64,000 nt of DNA. Origin: Karstenula rhodostoma CBS 690.94. Taxonomy: Eukaryota; Ascomycota; Dothideomycetes; Pleosporales; Didymosphaeriaceae. The first letter of the stretch is position 1, and every line of letters starts with the position of its first letter. The DNA is taken from positions 2,307,711-2,371,710 of the forward strand of contig MU001495.1 in assembly GCA_010093485.1 (NCBI GenBank), written 5' to 3'. A program made the position numbers and the translations under genes. This document shows, in pieces, positions 33,251-45,366 of this stretch. Below the pieces are notes generated by a model. That model was not told where the DNA came from, did no database searches, and saw nothing but the letters and a program-made list of their open reading frames with translations.

Positions 33251-33517
33251 ATGCCAAACTCCACGGCGCAGCTCGGGACCTCAGCGGACATACACAAGCG
33301 CTTCTGGCGCGAACTCGCCAATCGATACCTAGGCAAAGAAGTTTGCCAGCTATGCCTTTCGATTGGCCACCAAGCTGTCGAGTGCCCATACGTCTGCGAT
33401 ATATGCGTTGACCCGAACACATTCCCAAGCATGAGGGTACGTGAAGCTCAACTAGAGGAGGACAGAAAGCGCCGGGAGCTATATGAGAACAACAAATGCT
33501 CTGTAAGCCACAATTAG
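33251..33517 (+). CDS. Small single zinc-knuckle protein B
   Basis: An 88-residue frame with a CCHC knuckle CQLCLSIGHQAVEC, extended by a further CDIC pair, then a charged helix (MRVREAQLEEDRKRRELYENN). The N-terminal part (IHKRFWRELANRYLGKEV) is basic and helical. The motif and its spacing match protein A, so the two arose by local duplication and then diverged strongly outside the knuckle. A TATA-like CTATATAGG lies about 125 bases upstream of the ATG. No intron is needed. Function unknown; a stand-alone knuckle this small could be a remnant of a larger Gag-like or RNA-binding protein. Confidence 0.6.
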   Translation: MPNSTAQLGTSADIHKRFWRELANRYLGKEVCQLCLSIGHQAVECPYVCDICVDPNTFPSMRVREAQLEEDRKRRELYENNKCSVSHN

Positions 33518-34000
33518 TCTTTGGGTGGTCACGTGGATGGTTTTACTTATCTTGAGACAACAGGTGCAGTGAATTTGTGGTGGCTTTTCCACCGGGACTG
33601 TCTTTTTACGTATTGGACAGTTGGTACGAAATCTGGGGGAAGCTTTCCCACGAACCCATGTCGTGGAAAGACTTCTGGTATAATTGTGGGGCTGACTTTG
33701 GTGTTTACCTGTGGTGCATGCACGAAATGGGTCCAGGTGAACAGACATGCCTGAACTTGGGGAGAATGTATCCATTCTTTGGCTAAGAGGTACAAATTTG
33801 AATATGAAGTCATCCTGCATTCAAAGTAAAGATTTAACTACTTGCGCCTTGTTTTGATAGGTATTTTCCCCAATTGGCGGGCCTGGATATCTGCATATCG
33901 ACCCAAGTTGAGTTCAATTGAAACGAGGACTGCCCACATGGAAGGCGTTGCTCGAAATGCTCTCTAGAAACCTGAAAACATAGGGCATGGAGTCGATGTG
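33518..34000. other. Intergenic, no gene seen
   Basis: Transition from the zinc-knuckle genes to the repeat array. Loose traces of the array motifs may already be present but cannot be aligned by eye with confidence. Confidence 0.4.
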
Positions 34001-37000
34001 ATGTACGGCCCCAGATTTCTTCGCCACTACGGCATCTTTGGGCGTGGGTTTGATCACAACCAACACGCAGCGGATTCCATGCATTCCAGGACTAGGTGTT
34101 TTAGAACACCCCATGCATCCGAACTCAATGTTATTTCAAGTCCCCCGAGCAAGAAAAGTGTGGCATAAGAAATGGTATCTTGGGAACGGTTATGTTTTCC
34201 TAAAGCTACAGCGGAAGCTATGGATTTCCGACCTAACATGGTCTTATCATCTCATAGTAAAGAATATCTAGATAAAGCTTCTAGCCAAGCACATTTCGGG
34301 CCTTTCTGAGTCATTTGGTGTTAGGCTCTGGAGGCTAGCACCTGGAGGCGTGCCTGTAGCTCTTGATTAAGCCTTCGAGGTAGCACGGATGCCTCTTAGA
34401 GTTCGTAACGCAGCAAGTCTTGGGTGCAACATATTACAGATATGAGAAACCTTTTACTTCCCGCTGCACATGAGAGTTGTGCTCTATCAAAAAGGAGTCA
34501 GATGAAGAATCTAAAATCTCCCTGTCGAGACTTTGAAGCATAACCTTTGCGCGTCCTTTTTAAAACTACCTTTGGTGGCCATAGGCATGGTGTGTGATGT
34601 GCAAATCAGCTTCCCATCGACATCGTGCAACATTGTTCACTGAACACGCCATGTTCTGATGGGAGCCCAATATCTGGTGTCTAAAGCGGAAGGAATGTGC
34701 TCTATAACTTTAGCTCTAATATGTATTTTCACCCTCCGAGGTTTAAGATCATAGGGTTCCATGATGACCTGTTGGGAACCACCATGCGCAAACGCATAGA
34801 GCGGCATGAAATCGTCTTTAGTTTTGAGGTGCACCGAGCACATAAATCCTTGAGAACCAGATTTTGGAATAGCTACGACCGACCACATGTGCTGTATGTG
34901 TGTTTTAGACCAAATGGCGGCTCACAGTCACTTAGAGCTCCCATGGAGATTTGGGTGCTCGTTTTTGAGAGAAATCAGGAGTAGAAGTGTAGCTCATAGG
35001 AAAAGAACGGACGGGGTATTTATACACCCAGGAGAGTAGATACGAACATTGTGCACAACATTCATTTTCCAACCACCCATCAAGCGCATCGTCTTCGTCA
35101 TTCGTCATTTTCTTTTGCAGATACAGCAAGCACGTGGCGCGCAATTTTTTGAGTTTGCAAACCAAGTACGCGTCCAAGCTACGTACCCCAATAGCGAAGG
35201 ATTCAGGTATCTCTCCCAGTTTGTGCAGTCGGTGGACGGGTAGAGCTCGATCAGCCCGTCTGACACATTGCATCTGGCGGTCAAGGCTTTTGGACCAAAA
35301 CCGTGCCCAAATCCCATGATATCCATCAGTGGCATTTTTGGATCACCACATGATCTGCTGGCAGAAGCACTTTTAGCGACAAGGACAGAAAAAGTGTGCA
35401 CTATCAACGAGGGAATTGATGCAGTATTTATACCATCCGCATTCAGTGGACAGACCCAACAAAGCACATACTTTTTGTAGCATTGCATGTAGCTTTCAAC
35501 CAAGTCCATCATGCCGATATTTGCGTACTTCTAGGCCCCAGCTTCGCCGATCCACCCAGCACCACCTTCCCACCCACTACATATGACAATGCTGTCCTAG
35601 TTTTTGAATCGAGGCCCCGCTCCCGCCACACTCATGACCATCAGCTACCGACGATGCGTTTTCCTCCCCAGCAAGCCGAAAAATCGTTATGCTCAAAAGA
35701 AGGTTTGAATTAAGGGCGATGGGTATGTTCCTCGGAGAAAGTGTTTGGACACGGGCTCAGTCTCCAGCAAACACATCTATTCTTTTTACATAGCCTTTGG
35801 ACCAGCTTCGCCGGCCACCACAACTTGACAGTCTTAACGCATTTGTCCTTCGCCCGTCACACTCAGCTCCATTTCCTGACACCGTTCTGGTTTTTGCTGC
35901 TCGAGAATCTGAAGAACCCAGATTCTAGTAAGCATACTACTTTCGATATCAACTTTTTGGACTAATTCCCTGCTGCCCACGCCCAACTCCATCATGGCGC
36001 TGTCTCTCGATCCTTTTAGTTCCCAGCAATTATACTTGGGATCAAGTGATTTGTGCCAAAGAGGGCCCCGAAGAGGCATTTATGGTACGAGAGGGAGCTT
36101 TAGCTGCAGGCGAGCACAACACGCACATGTTGTTTCTTTGACGCATATTTTCGGTCCAATTCCTGGCGAACACATACCCGATGTCATCGTAGGATTCCGG
36201 ACGGACACAGTCTCTAGCTTACTACTAATCATATAGTTGGTTGATGTTGATATTTTTAGACTACCTCCGCACGCACGCACATTGGTTGAAAATTTCCAAT
36301 GTTTTAGACAAACACGTCCAATTCCATGTCCATTATATGCGTATCTTTTAGTGCCCGATAAACAGATGTGACTTTAGGTGTGATGTTTTAAAGAGGGAAT
36401 TGAGGCAATATTTATGTTCCCCAGACCAAGTATACAGACCAGGTCGTATGGAACTAAAAACATTGACCTGTTTGGTGAAATCTTTTGGATTGGGCTTCGC
36501 AGGCAAACACATGACGTTTGTTTCTATTCACTTGGAACAGACTCACCCGCGAGGTCCATACCATTCTTTGTTGATCGTTTTTACGCCAGCTTCACAGGGA
36601 AGCGCATGCCATCAGTCGTCAGTAGTTTCTAGACATAGCCGCCAGCAAGCGTTCTTTCGTCGTGTATTCTTCTTCAGAACAACGACCAGCCACAAGGCAC
36701 CACCAGTTCCACCAAAGGACACCTGGGCATTAGACAGTTTTTAACATTCAGAAAGCTACAGAAATGTACTGTGGGGATGATGGGGTTAAGGTGGTATTCA
36801 TACTGCCGGAGAAGACACATCCTCTTTTTCTTTCAGGCACATCGATTCTTATGCTGCCGAATTTTGAACAGAAACAATGCTGTAGGACTTTTGGGGAGTT
36901 TTGGACCAACTCTACAGGGAAGCACATGTTCCCTTCTTTTTGTGTTTTTATACCCAGACTCCACCGCGTGCATGTGTTCTTGCACAGTAGTTTGGACTAT

Positions 37001-39930
37001 GGCTTAATCCCGCTACCCGCCCACCATGAGCCTTTGTGGATACCCCTTTGTGCTCACTTCGTTGCAACAGTGCTCCGTGAGATGGAGGAACCAGAGCGGT
37101 ATTTATACTGCTGTGAGGACCACCAAGGACATATTTCATTGGGTGTCGACTTTTGAACAGACAAAGCCTCTCACTCACGTGTTAATTTTTCCCCTCCTAT
37201 GTCAGACACAACTTCTTAGCCGACACATCGAGTTATCGAAAAGTATCTTTAGGCACGGACCCAGCCCACACAGATCTTCCCAGTCTAGCCTTTTAGACGG
37301 TGGCCTGCCCCCACGACGCCTGGCCCCACGGCATGTAATCGTCAGCTTTTAAGTACTTAAGGAGCAGTGAATTAAATTGTGGTCTAAGGAGGAAATCCTG
37401 ACAGTGCTTTTATTCTGTCAGAGGGAGGGCTTCGGCGCGACTCCGGTCCAATTCCACATTGCAGTGTCGAGCGTGGCATTTGTACCAGGACCACAGGCAA
37501 ACATATATCCTAAATGGCCCCACGTCTAGGCGGACGAAGTCTCACACGACCAAACACATGGCGGATTTGCCCTTAGCATATTGTAGACTCAGCCTCCAGC
37601 AGCACATGATACTTCATAATCTGTGTTTTTGGGACCAGGCCTGGATGTACACATGCGTTGTAGCTGTGTTTCAGACACAGACTCCGGCACGCACATAACG
37701 CCCGGTGTTTTTGGGATGTAGCTACTCCTGTCACACGCAGCCCCATGATCTTTTTCAGTTCTTATTTTGGAGTGCTCAGTGACCCAAAAGCAGTAGAAGT
37801 GTAGTTCCTGAAAGTAGAACCAGAACCGGTTTTATATCACCAGGACAGTGGAGTTGCTCGAAACAGCGTCCGCCCTCTCCAAACACATAGTGCGATTCAC
37901 CGTAGACTTTCGGATCAGCTCCACAGACGAGCACATGTCCATTACGGTCATCCGATTTTAGTCGCAAGACGCCCACCAGGCTCCCATTGAACGGTTCTGC
38001 CCATTTGTTTAGAGGACACCATGACGATTTTGAGCGAGTTTTTCATTGCCCGCAATGAGCAGTAGAACTGTAGTTCAAGAGGAAAGAACTCGAAGCAGGT
38101 TCTATACCACCGAAGACCTCTTGTTACACCTTCCAGCTGCCCTCTTACATGCTATGAAAACCTCACAAGTTCGAAGACCAACTCCGCAGGCGCGCACATA
38201 GCTTCTTGGAATCGTCACTTTTAGACCAGCTCCACAGGAAAGAACATCATACGTAACCATACAATGTTGGAAACAAACCCCTTCCCCACACGACCAACTC
38301 CATACTTTCCTTCTGTTGATAGGCTTTTCGACAGACTCCACGCACATAAGTCTTTACAACACCATTTTGGAACCGCGTCTCCTGCCACCCACAGCCCCAT
38401 CGTGGGATTTCTTGAAGTTTTTCTGTCTCCCAAAGCCGAGGAGTGTGTTTCGTAGGAGAAGTCAAAGCATCAAGGCAATATTTATACCGCAACAGGACAC
38501 AACCGCCCGCCCACATAGCGCCGAGATGCTTCATGATTTAGACCAACTCGGCAAGCAAACCATTGAACCATTCTCTAGATCCTTCGGTACCCGACTCCAC
38601 AGACAAGCACATGCTCTAGTTGGTGCTGGAGTTTTGGACCGGACTTCTTCCACACATGCCCAGGTCTTCAATGCGCTTTGCTGGGGTTTTTGGAGACGGG
38701 GAGGCTAGCGCACATGGGGGTATTATAAAAGTGATTTTAGTACCGTGGTTGCTTCCGCTCCCACCCCGCCATGAATTTGTTTCTGAACATTTTATTTCGG
38801 CCCCAAAAGGAGCAGCGAGCTGAGAAGTGTGGCCCAAGAAAGAGAAGGTCTGGGGGTGGTTTTTATACCGCCGGTCCACGCACCCGCTCACACATGTATT
38901 TTCTTGATTGCCTCAGTTTGAGACCATGGTGCGGGCAAACACATGCTAGATCAGCAGTGCCCTTGGACAAACCCCAGATGCTTTTGACACCACTCCACCA
39001 AACCCCCCCTTGCGTTCACAAGACAGACCCCACGCCCACATGATGAGAAACTGTTTCAATTTCCAGACTGTAATTTTCCCAAACCAAGACCCACCACATC
39101 GCATGGGTTGACTTTGATTTTAGTGCTCAACGAGCGGCAGAAGCGTGTTCCAACAACGACGGATTCGGAGACGTATTTATACTGCTTCCGCCCGCTCACA
39201 CACATAATATCTTCGGTCTGGGCTTTAGACCACGCCGCTGACACACATGACGTCTTTTGAGATGTGTTTTAAACCACGCCACCAGCACGCACATCCCACG
39301 GCAGTGAGTACCTTTTATACCAAGCAACGCCACACCCCCACCCACCACCCTTTCAAACCCAAAGTCCCGCAAGCACATACCATGGTATGAACTAGCGTTT
39401 AAACCCGCACCCCAAACCCACCAACCCCATCGACAGCGTTGCAACACGACCGCATAAGCGCGCTCTTAGTCGTTTTCCGTCCCGCCCACCAAACACATGC
39501 GCTTTTCGTCTGTGGCCTTAAGACGCAGACACATGGGTTTGTTCGTCAACCGTTTGAAGACGCAGACCCCATAAGCTATGTCGAGGTTTTGAAGCGAGGC
39601 AGCTCCCGCCACGTCCATGATCGTTATTCGTCCTGCCGCACCCCAGCCACATCGGTCTCGTCGGCAGTTTTGAGACGCGGAGGCATCAGTTCGATTGAAA
39701 TTGCTTTTATACCCGCACCCAAACACATCGTTCCGCTGTCGATAGTTTTGAGACGCGTATTCCAGCGAGGGAATAGCTGAGCATTGATGGGGTTTTGGAG
39801 TGAGGTTGCTCCCGCCACGGCCAGCGCGGCATACACCATGTCGCTTAAGTTTTAGTGATTGATGAGCTTGCAAGTGTGGGTTGAAAATGAGGGTTTTGGG
39901 GTGGTATTTATACCACGGGAGGGGGAGGGG
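34000..39930 (+). repeat. Degenerate layered tandem array with TATA-like modules
   Basis: About 6 kb made of two interleaved motifs, all in the same orientation. Motif 1 runs AGCAGTAGAAGTGTAG, some 25-30 bases, then GGTATTTATACC; clear copies end near 35017, 35427, 37099, 37830, 38097, 38482, 38857, 39171 and 39903, with weaker ones near 34175, 36053, 36407, 36790, 37400 and 39705. Motif 2 has TTTTNGGACC, then a CTCC-rich part and GCACATG within about 30 bases, and recurs every 40-75 bases (for example 36251, 36894, 37906, 38218, 38630, 39228). Motif 1 therefore marks blocks of about 270-430 bp, each with several motif 2 copies. Copies have drifted strongly, more so at the left end. Frames in the array are short and change from copy to copy, so it is probably non-coding. 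Borders are approximate. I know no named element with this structure. Confidence 0.75.
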
Positions 39931-40192
39931 CACGTGATATGGTGAAGCGGACAGGGCTCGGAAGGGGGGGAGTGTACCCCAGGCTGAATTGTAGGTCTTG
40001 CATAGTATGCCATCCACCGATGGAGAGATCGCTATATGTAACTTGCTTCCTTCCCATGATCTCGCTCGCCGAAAAAGAAAAAAAAAACAGCAATGATAGA
40101 TATCCGTCTTTCCCCAGCCAACGCACCTGTAAATGCATCATATCATACCAACCCCAACCCAGGAACCCAACCCCAAAACCCGACCCCAGCAC

Positions 40193-41282
40193 CTACCTCC
40201 GCCTACTCTTCCAAATCTTCACAAACTCCGTCTTCTCCTTCAACCCCAACCCCACACGCTTCACCCGTCCCAACCGCGCAAGATCCTCCCCCACCCGATC
40301 CAGCACCTTCTGCCCCGTCTCTTCCTTCCCTTCCCACCCCACGTGCAGCCCGTTCCGCATGTGCGGACTATCCCAGATGTTCGTCTCGTAGCCCATGTCC
40401 ATGTCCATGTCCACGGCGCTCGCTTTCTCCGTCTTGGGCGTGTCGATGGAGGTGGAGTTGTACAAGGGCCGCGCGATGCGCACGCGCATCTGGTGCGTGG
40501 GCTTGGAGAGGAGCTTCCAGACCCAAGTGGCTGCGCCGCCGGGGACGGGGGTCGTGATATCGCCCGGGGTGTAGCGCAGATTGACGGGGTATATCTTTGT
40601 CGTGGGGTCTAGTGTCAGGATGGCAGGGGAGAGCGGGAGGATGCCGCGGCCGTTGGTCGTGGTGCTCTCGGGGAACACGCAGATGATGCTGTCGGGGTAC
40701 CTTTTGCTCAGCTGCTTTAGCTCGACGAGCTTCGTGCCTGCGGGGGGCGCGAGCTGTGGGCGCGAAAACGCCATGCAGATTGCGCCCCAGAGCGTGATGA
40801 CCTGCACGCCTTTCGCGCCGGGCCACGTCCGCACGAACACGGGGCAGAAGATGCCGGCGAGGTATAGTGGGTCCAGCGGGCTTGTGAAGCTGCTCGCGAC
40901 GATGTCGCCCGCGTTTGGGAGTGCCCCCGCGGCTTGTTTATCGGAGAGGCGGCCGCGCTTTACGCCGTCGACTTGTAGGTCGACCCACCACACGCCTGGC
41001 ACGGCGAGGAGCAGCCAGAGGACGCATTTCTTGATTGTGGTGGGGATCGGGAGAATCTCGAGGAGGAGGAAGTAGAAGAGGGATATCGAGAGGACGGGGA
41101 AGAGGCGGAGGGCGAAGAGGAGGGCGTGGATGGGTGTCCAGAGGACGTTTGCGGGGGGCGAAGGAATGGGGAGGAAGGGCGCGATTGCGGTGCCTGTTGT
41201 GCGGTCAGCCTGACTTCTTCCAATATGTGCAGTCGAGCTTCAGTAACGTACCCTTATCCCTGAACTGCGAGTATTTCTCCAT
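40193..41282 (-). CDS. loa1: Lysophosphatidic acid acyltransferase, Loa1/Vps66-like
   Basis: PlsC-fold enzyme of the ER and lipid droplets that acylates lysophosphatidic acid on the way to triacylglycerol. Exons 41252-41282 and 40193-41193 join in frame (343 residues). The start MEKYSQFRDKGTGTAIAPFLP matches the Loa1/Vps66 opening. Hydrophobic segments HALLFALRLFPVLSISLFYFLLLEI and KKCVLWLLLAVPGVWW anchor it. The acyltransferase blocks are ASSFTSPLDPLYL (block I) and VFPESTTTNGRGIL (block III). Block I lacks the usual catalytic His of HX4D (FTSPLD), as I recall is also so in yeast Loa1, so this looks like a family trait, not damage. The intron is 58 bases with a GTACGT donor. The C-terminal tail is basic (GLKEKTEFVKIWKSRRR); a GTAGGT donor overlaps the stop codon, so a further exon is possible. 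Confidence 0.82.
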
Positions 41283-42421
41283 AGCTGCTGCTGGGTCTTT
41301 CGCTTTCGTTCCCGCGTTACTTCTCCAAGCTCTGTCGCTACCGGGCCATGAGCGTCAGCGTGGGGCAAGCAGGTTTAGAGCAGCTGAGTTGTAGCAAAGC
41401 AGCAGGTGGCACGGTTTCGTATGCAGCTCGCCCGGATTTATCTTCGTCGCATGAGCATCCGTCGATGAGGACAGAAGCAGCGAGTCATGTCTCGCCATGA
41501 GCTCGCTACGTGCATGTGAAATTTGGTTGCTGGCGTATGCCAAGACTTTGTAACGTGGATGACAGGCCGCTGCGCCAATCCCCGCCACAGCTGTCTCGGT
41601 GGCTAACATGTACTGACGCCGAGTCATGTGGGAGAAAGAGGTTGAAAGTGGGAATGTATTTTCACCATCTACGTACGCTGGCAAGCATGCCCCCAGGGAA
41701 ACTCTTACTACAAGCCCTCTACTACTCGCAGGCGTCCCCATGCGCTGCTTGCGCTCACCATCTCCTGAATTACGAAAACAATGACACGAACGAAGTAAAG
41801 GGTGTGACGACGCACTTTTTCCAACGGCTACACAAGCCCAACAGTATGTGAGATGCTCCCGCCAGCCATGCTAGTAAAGCAACACTCAGAAGAAAGGAAA
41901 TGAACGTGTACATAGGAGATGTGGTAGTTACTTGCAACCCTGGAGCGGGTATTACATGAAGCGATGATAGCAAAAATTAGGCAGTCCTTCCCAAAACGCC
42001 CTCAATCCCACCAGCTCCGTCTCTTTTGCCGTCTCCTCTTTTCAAATGCGACTATGTGTGTGGGATAGGGGCTTTTGTATGAACAAAATCGATCTGCTTG
42101 GCGGGTGCGTAAGGGTATTTTGGCGAAGATGATCGTGTTGATGGTGGGACGCGCTCACAGCACGATTTAGAGACCTGTCGTAGAGAAGCGAAGATGCAAT
42201 TCTTCCTTCTACGGCCTCCAAAAATGCTGCATGCAGGCCCACCCCGTTATGCAGATTACAACTTATTACAAAAGGTACAGTACGGAAGAAGGACCTTATG
42301 CAGGGTCTCTTCCGAAGCGAAAGGTAGAGTCCGGAGCCCAGCCTAGGCCAAGTTCCGGGTATGGGGGTAAGTATAACGCGGTCGAAGATCAACAGGGGTA
42401 TCGAAATGGCAACAGAACGCC
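41283..42421. other. Intergenic, no gene seen
   Basis: Promoter side of the loa1-like gene and 3' flank of the Psr-type phosphatase gene. Open frames are short and unrecognised. Confidence 0.5.
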
Positions 42422-44362
42422 CTACAACGCAACATCAAGCACCAAGCTAACATCGCTGACCTGGGCACCGGCAAGGTCCTCCAGCACGGGTATCAGATCC
42501 AGAAGTTCGTTGTCATGAGCATCAGAAAACCAGCTGCTGATCGGGACGGCATGTTGCGGGTGGAAAATGTACGACGTGGGCGAGTTGTCGATGATAATGG
42601 TGTCCTTGAGGTCACGACCGATCTGGGAAAGGTCCTAGACACAGTTAGAGTCATGTCGCATCGTCGGTTGGTTTTGAAAGCTTACCTTGACGTAGTTACC
42701 TTGGTGGTTGTAACAGCTCTCTCGGAAAAGGCGGTGGTGAACAACACCGTGAATGTCGAGGATATCAAGTAAAGGGTCACCGTACTATGTGGACGTTAGA
42801 AATGTTCGACCGCGCAATGTGGCGACATACCTTGGAGACGGAAGCGGTGAAGACCACAACCTCGTACAGCTCGCCGACCCGCTTCATGAACTGGTCAACG
42901 CCAGGTCGCTTGATCACATAGACGTTATGATACTGTCCCTCGATCTCTACAGGTATGGTGAAGTCGGCCTGTGCCAGAATCTGTACGAGGTTAGATGCGT
43001 CCTAGAGTGCTGCGAAGCTGCGGACCAACTTACCTTGAAACTGCTGTGTACCAATGTCTCATCCAAGTCCAACACTAGACATTTCTTCCCCTTGAACTCG
43101 GGTTTTATGGGACCCAAAAGATACTTTTGTTGGGGCTCAGACATGCTGGTGTCCGAGGCCTGGTCACGAACAGCAATCTGCCGTTGCTCAAGCGGCGGGG
43201 GCGGAGGAAGGTCAACCTTGGGCGGGATCTCGTTCTGGGCATCGACGGAAGCGTCATCGCCTTCCTGCCGTACATCGGTCGAGGCGAGAGGTACATCGTG
43301 CATCTCAATGTCATGGTCCTTTTCCTCCTGGGATTCAGTCCGATCATGTATTATCTGCTCTTGCTCATGGGACGGTCTCGGGTGCACAGGAGTCGTTCCA
43401 GGAGTAGGGCCTTGGACACTGATCTGCGGTCCAGTCTGCAGGGCGCCGGGCTGGTTTGGCAACGGAGGAAGTGGCGTTTCTGCTTGCTTCTTAGACGAGC
43501 TTCTTGTCACAATCTTGGGAGGACCGTTTTGGGATGGCGTGTCCGCCGTACCATCACCGTGTATCCCCTCACGATCGGCACCCGTTGTCTCGCCAGCACT
43601 CTTTTCGTCCAACGGTTCTTTCGAGTCTGCAGTACTCGACTCTGCCGTCGGGTCGGCCTTGTGGACAGGCTGCGAGTTGCGAGAGGGCTGCACCTTTTCC
43701 ACCTTTTTAACGTTCTCCGTGGCTTCTCCTGCCGGAGCAGCATCCTTGGGTGCAAAGCATGGCAGACACGACAGTAGCCCTCCCGACTTCTTCGCCTTGC
43801 TCCTTGTCGAACCTTCGCGGTTCTCCGCTACGGGGACCGGTGGAGGCGGCACGGCCTTCTCCGATGTTGCGGCATGCTGAGATCGCTTGCTGCTCGCTGT
43901 GCTCCCTGCCCGGCGCTTGCCCAAAAAGCTCCGCTTCGAGCCCCGGCCGATGCTCTCCGAGTCCGCCACGGTTGCGCCGCTGAGTCCGGTGCCGGTTGGG
44001 GTCTGCTCCTCGTTGGATTGGGAGTTGGAGCGAGGGATGTTGAGAAAAGAGCGTTTCTTCTTGGGCGCGTTCTCGGGCGGTGCAGATGCTTCGGCGCCGT
44101 CGATGGTCTTGGACGTGGTTCTTTGCAGGTCGGACGGGCCCTGTGAGGATGACTGCGGCACTGCTGCGGGAGAAGCGTTGGACGCTGGATGGAAAGTCAG
44201 TGATGGGTGGGTGGGGAGTGTGTGCCGGGACGGCTGGGCGAGCGCATTCTACATACGGGAGCCGTTGGCGTGGTCGGGAATGACGTCGGCCGCAGCAAGC
44301 TTCGCGACGGCCGGCTGCTCAGAGGCGTCTGCAGCAGCCTGGTTGGACGGCTGGTAGCTCAT
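42422..44362 (-). CDS. Psr1/2-type CTD-like phosphatase (NIF/FCP1 family)
   Basis: HAD-family phosphatase of 572 residues, like yeast Psr1/Psr2, plasma-membrane phosphatases for sodium and general stress responses. Five exons (44257-44362, 43034-44184, 42831-42980, 42686-42784, 42422-42634) keep frame throughout. The catalytic motif is [16 protein letters not shown] (DxDxT). It is followed by [75 protein letters not shown] and [42 protein letters not shown], the full FCP1-homology domain. The long N-terminal half is disordered, Ser/Pro-rich, with a [10 protein letters not shown] segment whose Cys pair could be palmitoylated for membrane attachment. The catalytic half is split by three introns at motif edges; donors are GTAAGT, GTATGT and GTAAGC. 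Confidence 0.93.
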
Positions 44363-45308
44363 GGTTGAGCTGCGAGAGCTTCGGATGGACGGGCGATGCG
44401 GGAGGATGTCGTGGATGAGGTCGCTCCTTAGGTGCCGTTCGGTCGTCGCGTGGTGACTGGGTCGCGGGGACGGGTGTTGGGTCGCAAGCGCAACTCGGAC
44501 TCGCAGGCGATGGCAACCTCGACAGCTCACTGAACTGGGCGTTGCGCGAGACGGAGCGAGGGTCGCGGCGAGCGCGGAGAGGGCAGGACGCGGGTGAAGG
44601 TGTAAGGAGCTCAGGACGGCTGCCGTCTTGGACGAGGCTGGGCTAGCTCGCTAAGCGGAAATGAGTGTTCACTTTACGCTTGTCATCAGAGGTCCCCCAC
44701 GCCAGACAGGCAGACAGCAGCCTGGAGCAATCAAGGCAGTGGCAATGTGTGATTCCGGGGAAAGCGCAGGGCACAGCGACTCGGGAGAAGCAGAATTGGA
44801 TAGACTGCGAGGCGAATGTATGGGCTTGGTGGCAGCTGAAGGGTCGAGTGGGGGCCTTGCCGCACTCGTTATGGTACTGCGGCACTCTTGGACTCGCTTC
44901 GCGCACCTCCTCATCATCATCCTGGCATCGTGGCCAGGCCTGTGGACATGGGCGCGCTGCATTTCCCTTGCACGCTCCCATTGGACGGTGGGCGCGGTGC
45001 TCATCAACCGCCGGCACGCTCGCCTGCTGGTGAAGTCTGTGTCTGCACGCGGAGACGGCTTGGATGGAGAGAGAGAGAGGGTGTAAGCTTTGGGCCCTGC
45101 ATCCTGGGTGCATGAGGGGCCGATGCTCTGTCTGTGGCCGTTTGGTGCGAGCACGGCGGTTCGCACTGGAGCCATTTCCCTCGGGCCTATGAGAAGCTCC
45201 GCCAGCCGTGAGCCGTGAGCGGACACACTCTGGCCACTCTGGCCGCCCGCCCACCTCAACCGCCGGATCCTGGCACCCGCAGCGATTGTCCCGTCTGTGG
45301 CTCGGGCC

Positions 45309-45366
45309 CGCAGCGCCAGCTCCAGCTCCAGCAGGGAGCACCAGCACCAGCTCCAGCTCCAGCACC
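45309..45366. repeat. CAGCTC-type short tandem repeats
   Basis: Runs of CCAGCTCCAGCTCCAG interrupted by CACCAG units. A separate CTGCACCGC tandem (four copies, the last varied) lies at about 45500-45535. Confidence 0.75.

Noticed and set aside
34000..39930. CRISPR-like reading of the TTTT-GGACC repeats
   Set aside because: The organism is a fungus, repeats are highly degenerate, spacing is irregular and no cas-like gene exists.
34000..39930. Cluster of many small genes in the array
   Set aside because: The short frames differ in phase from copy to copy and none is conserved as protein over a whole block.
42753..43880. 375-codon plus-strand frame opposite the Psr-type phosphatase
   Set aside because: The minus strand carries the complete FCP1-homology domain with consistent splicing; this frame has no motif.
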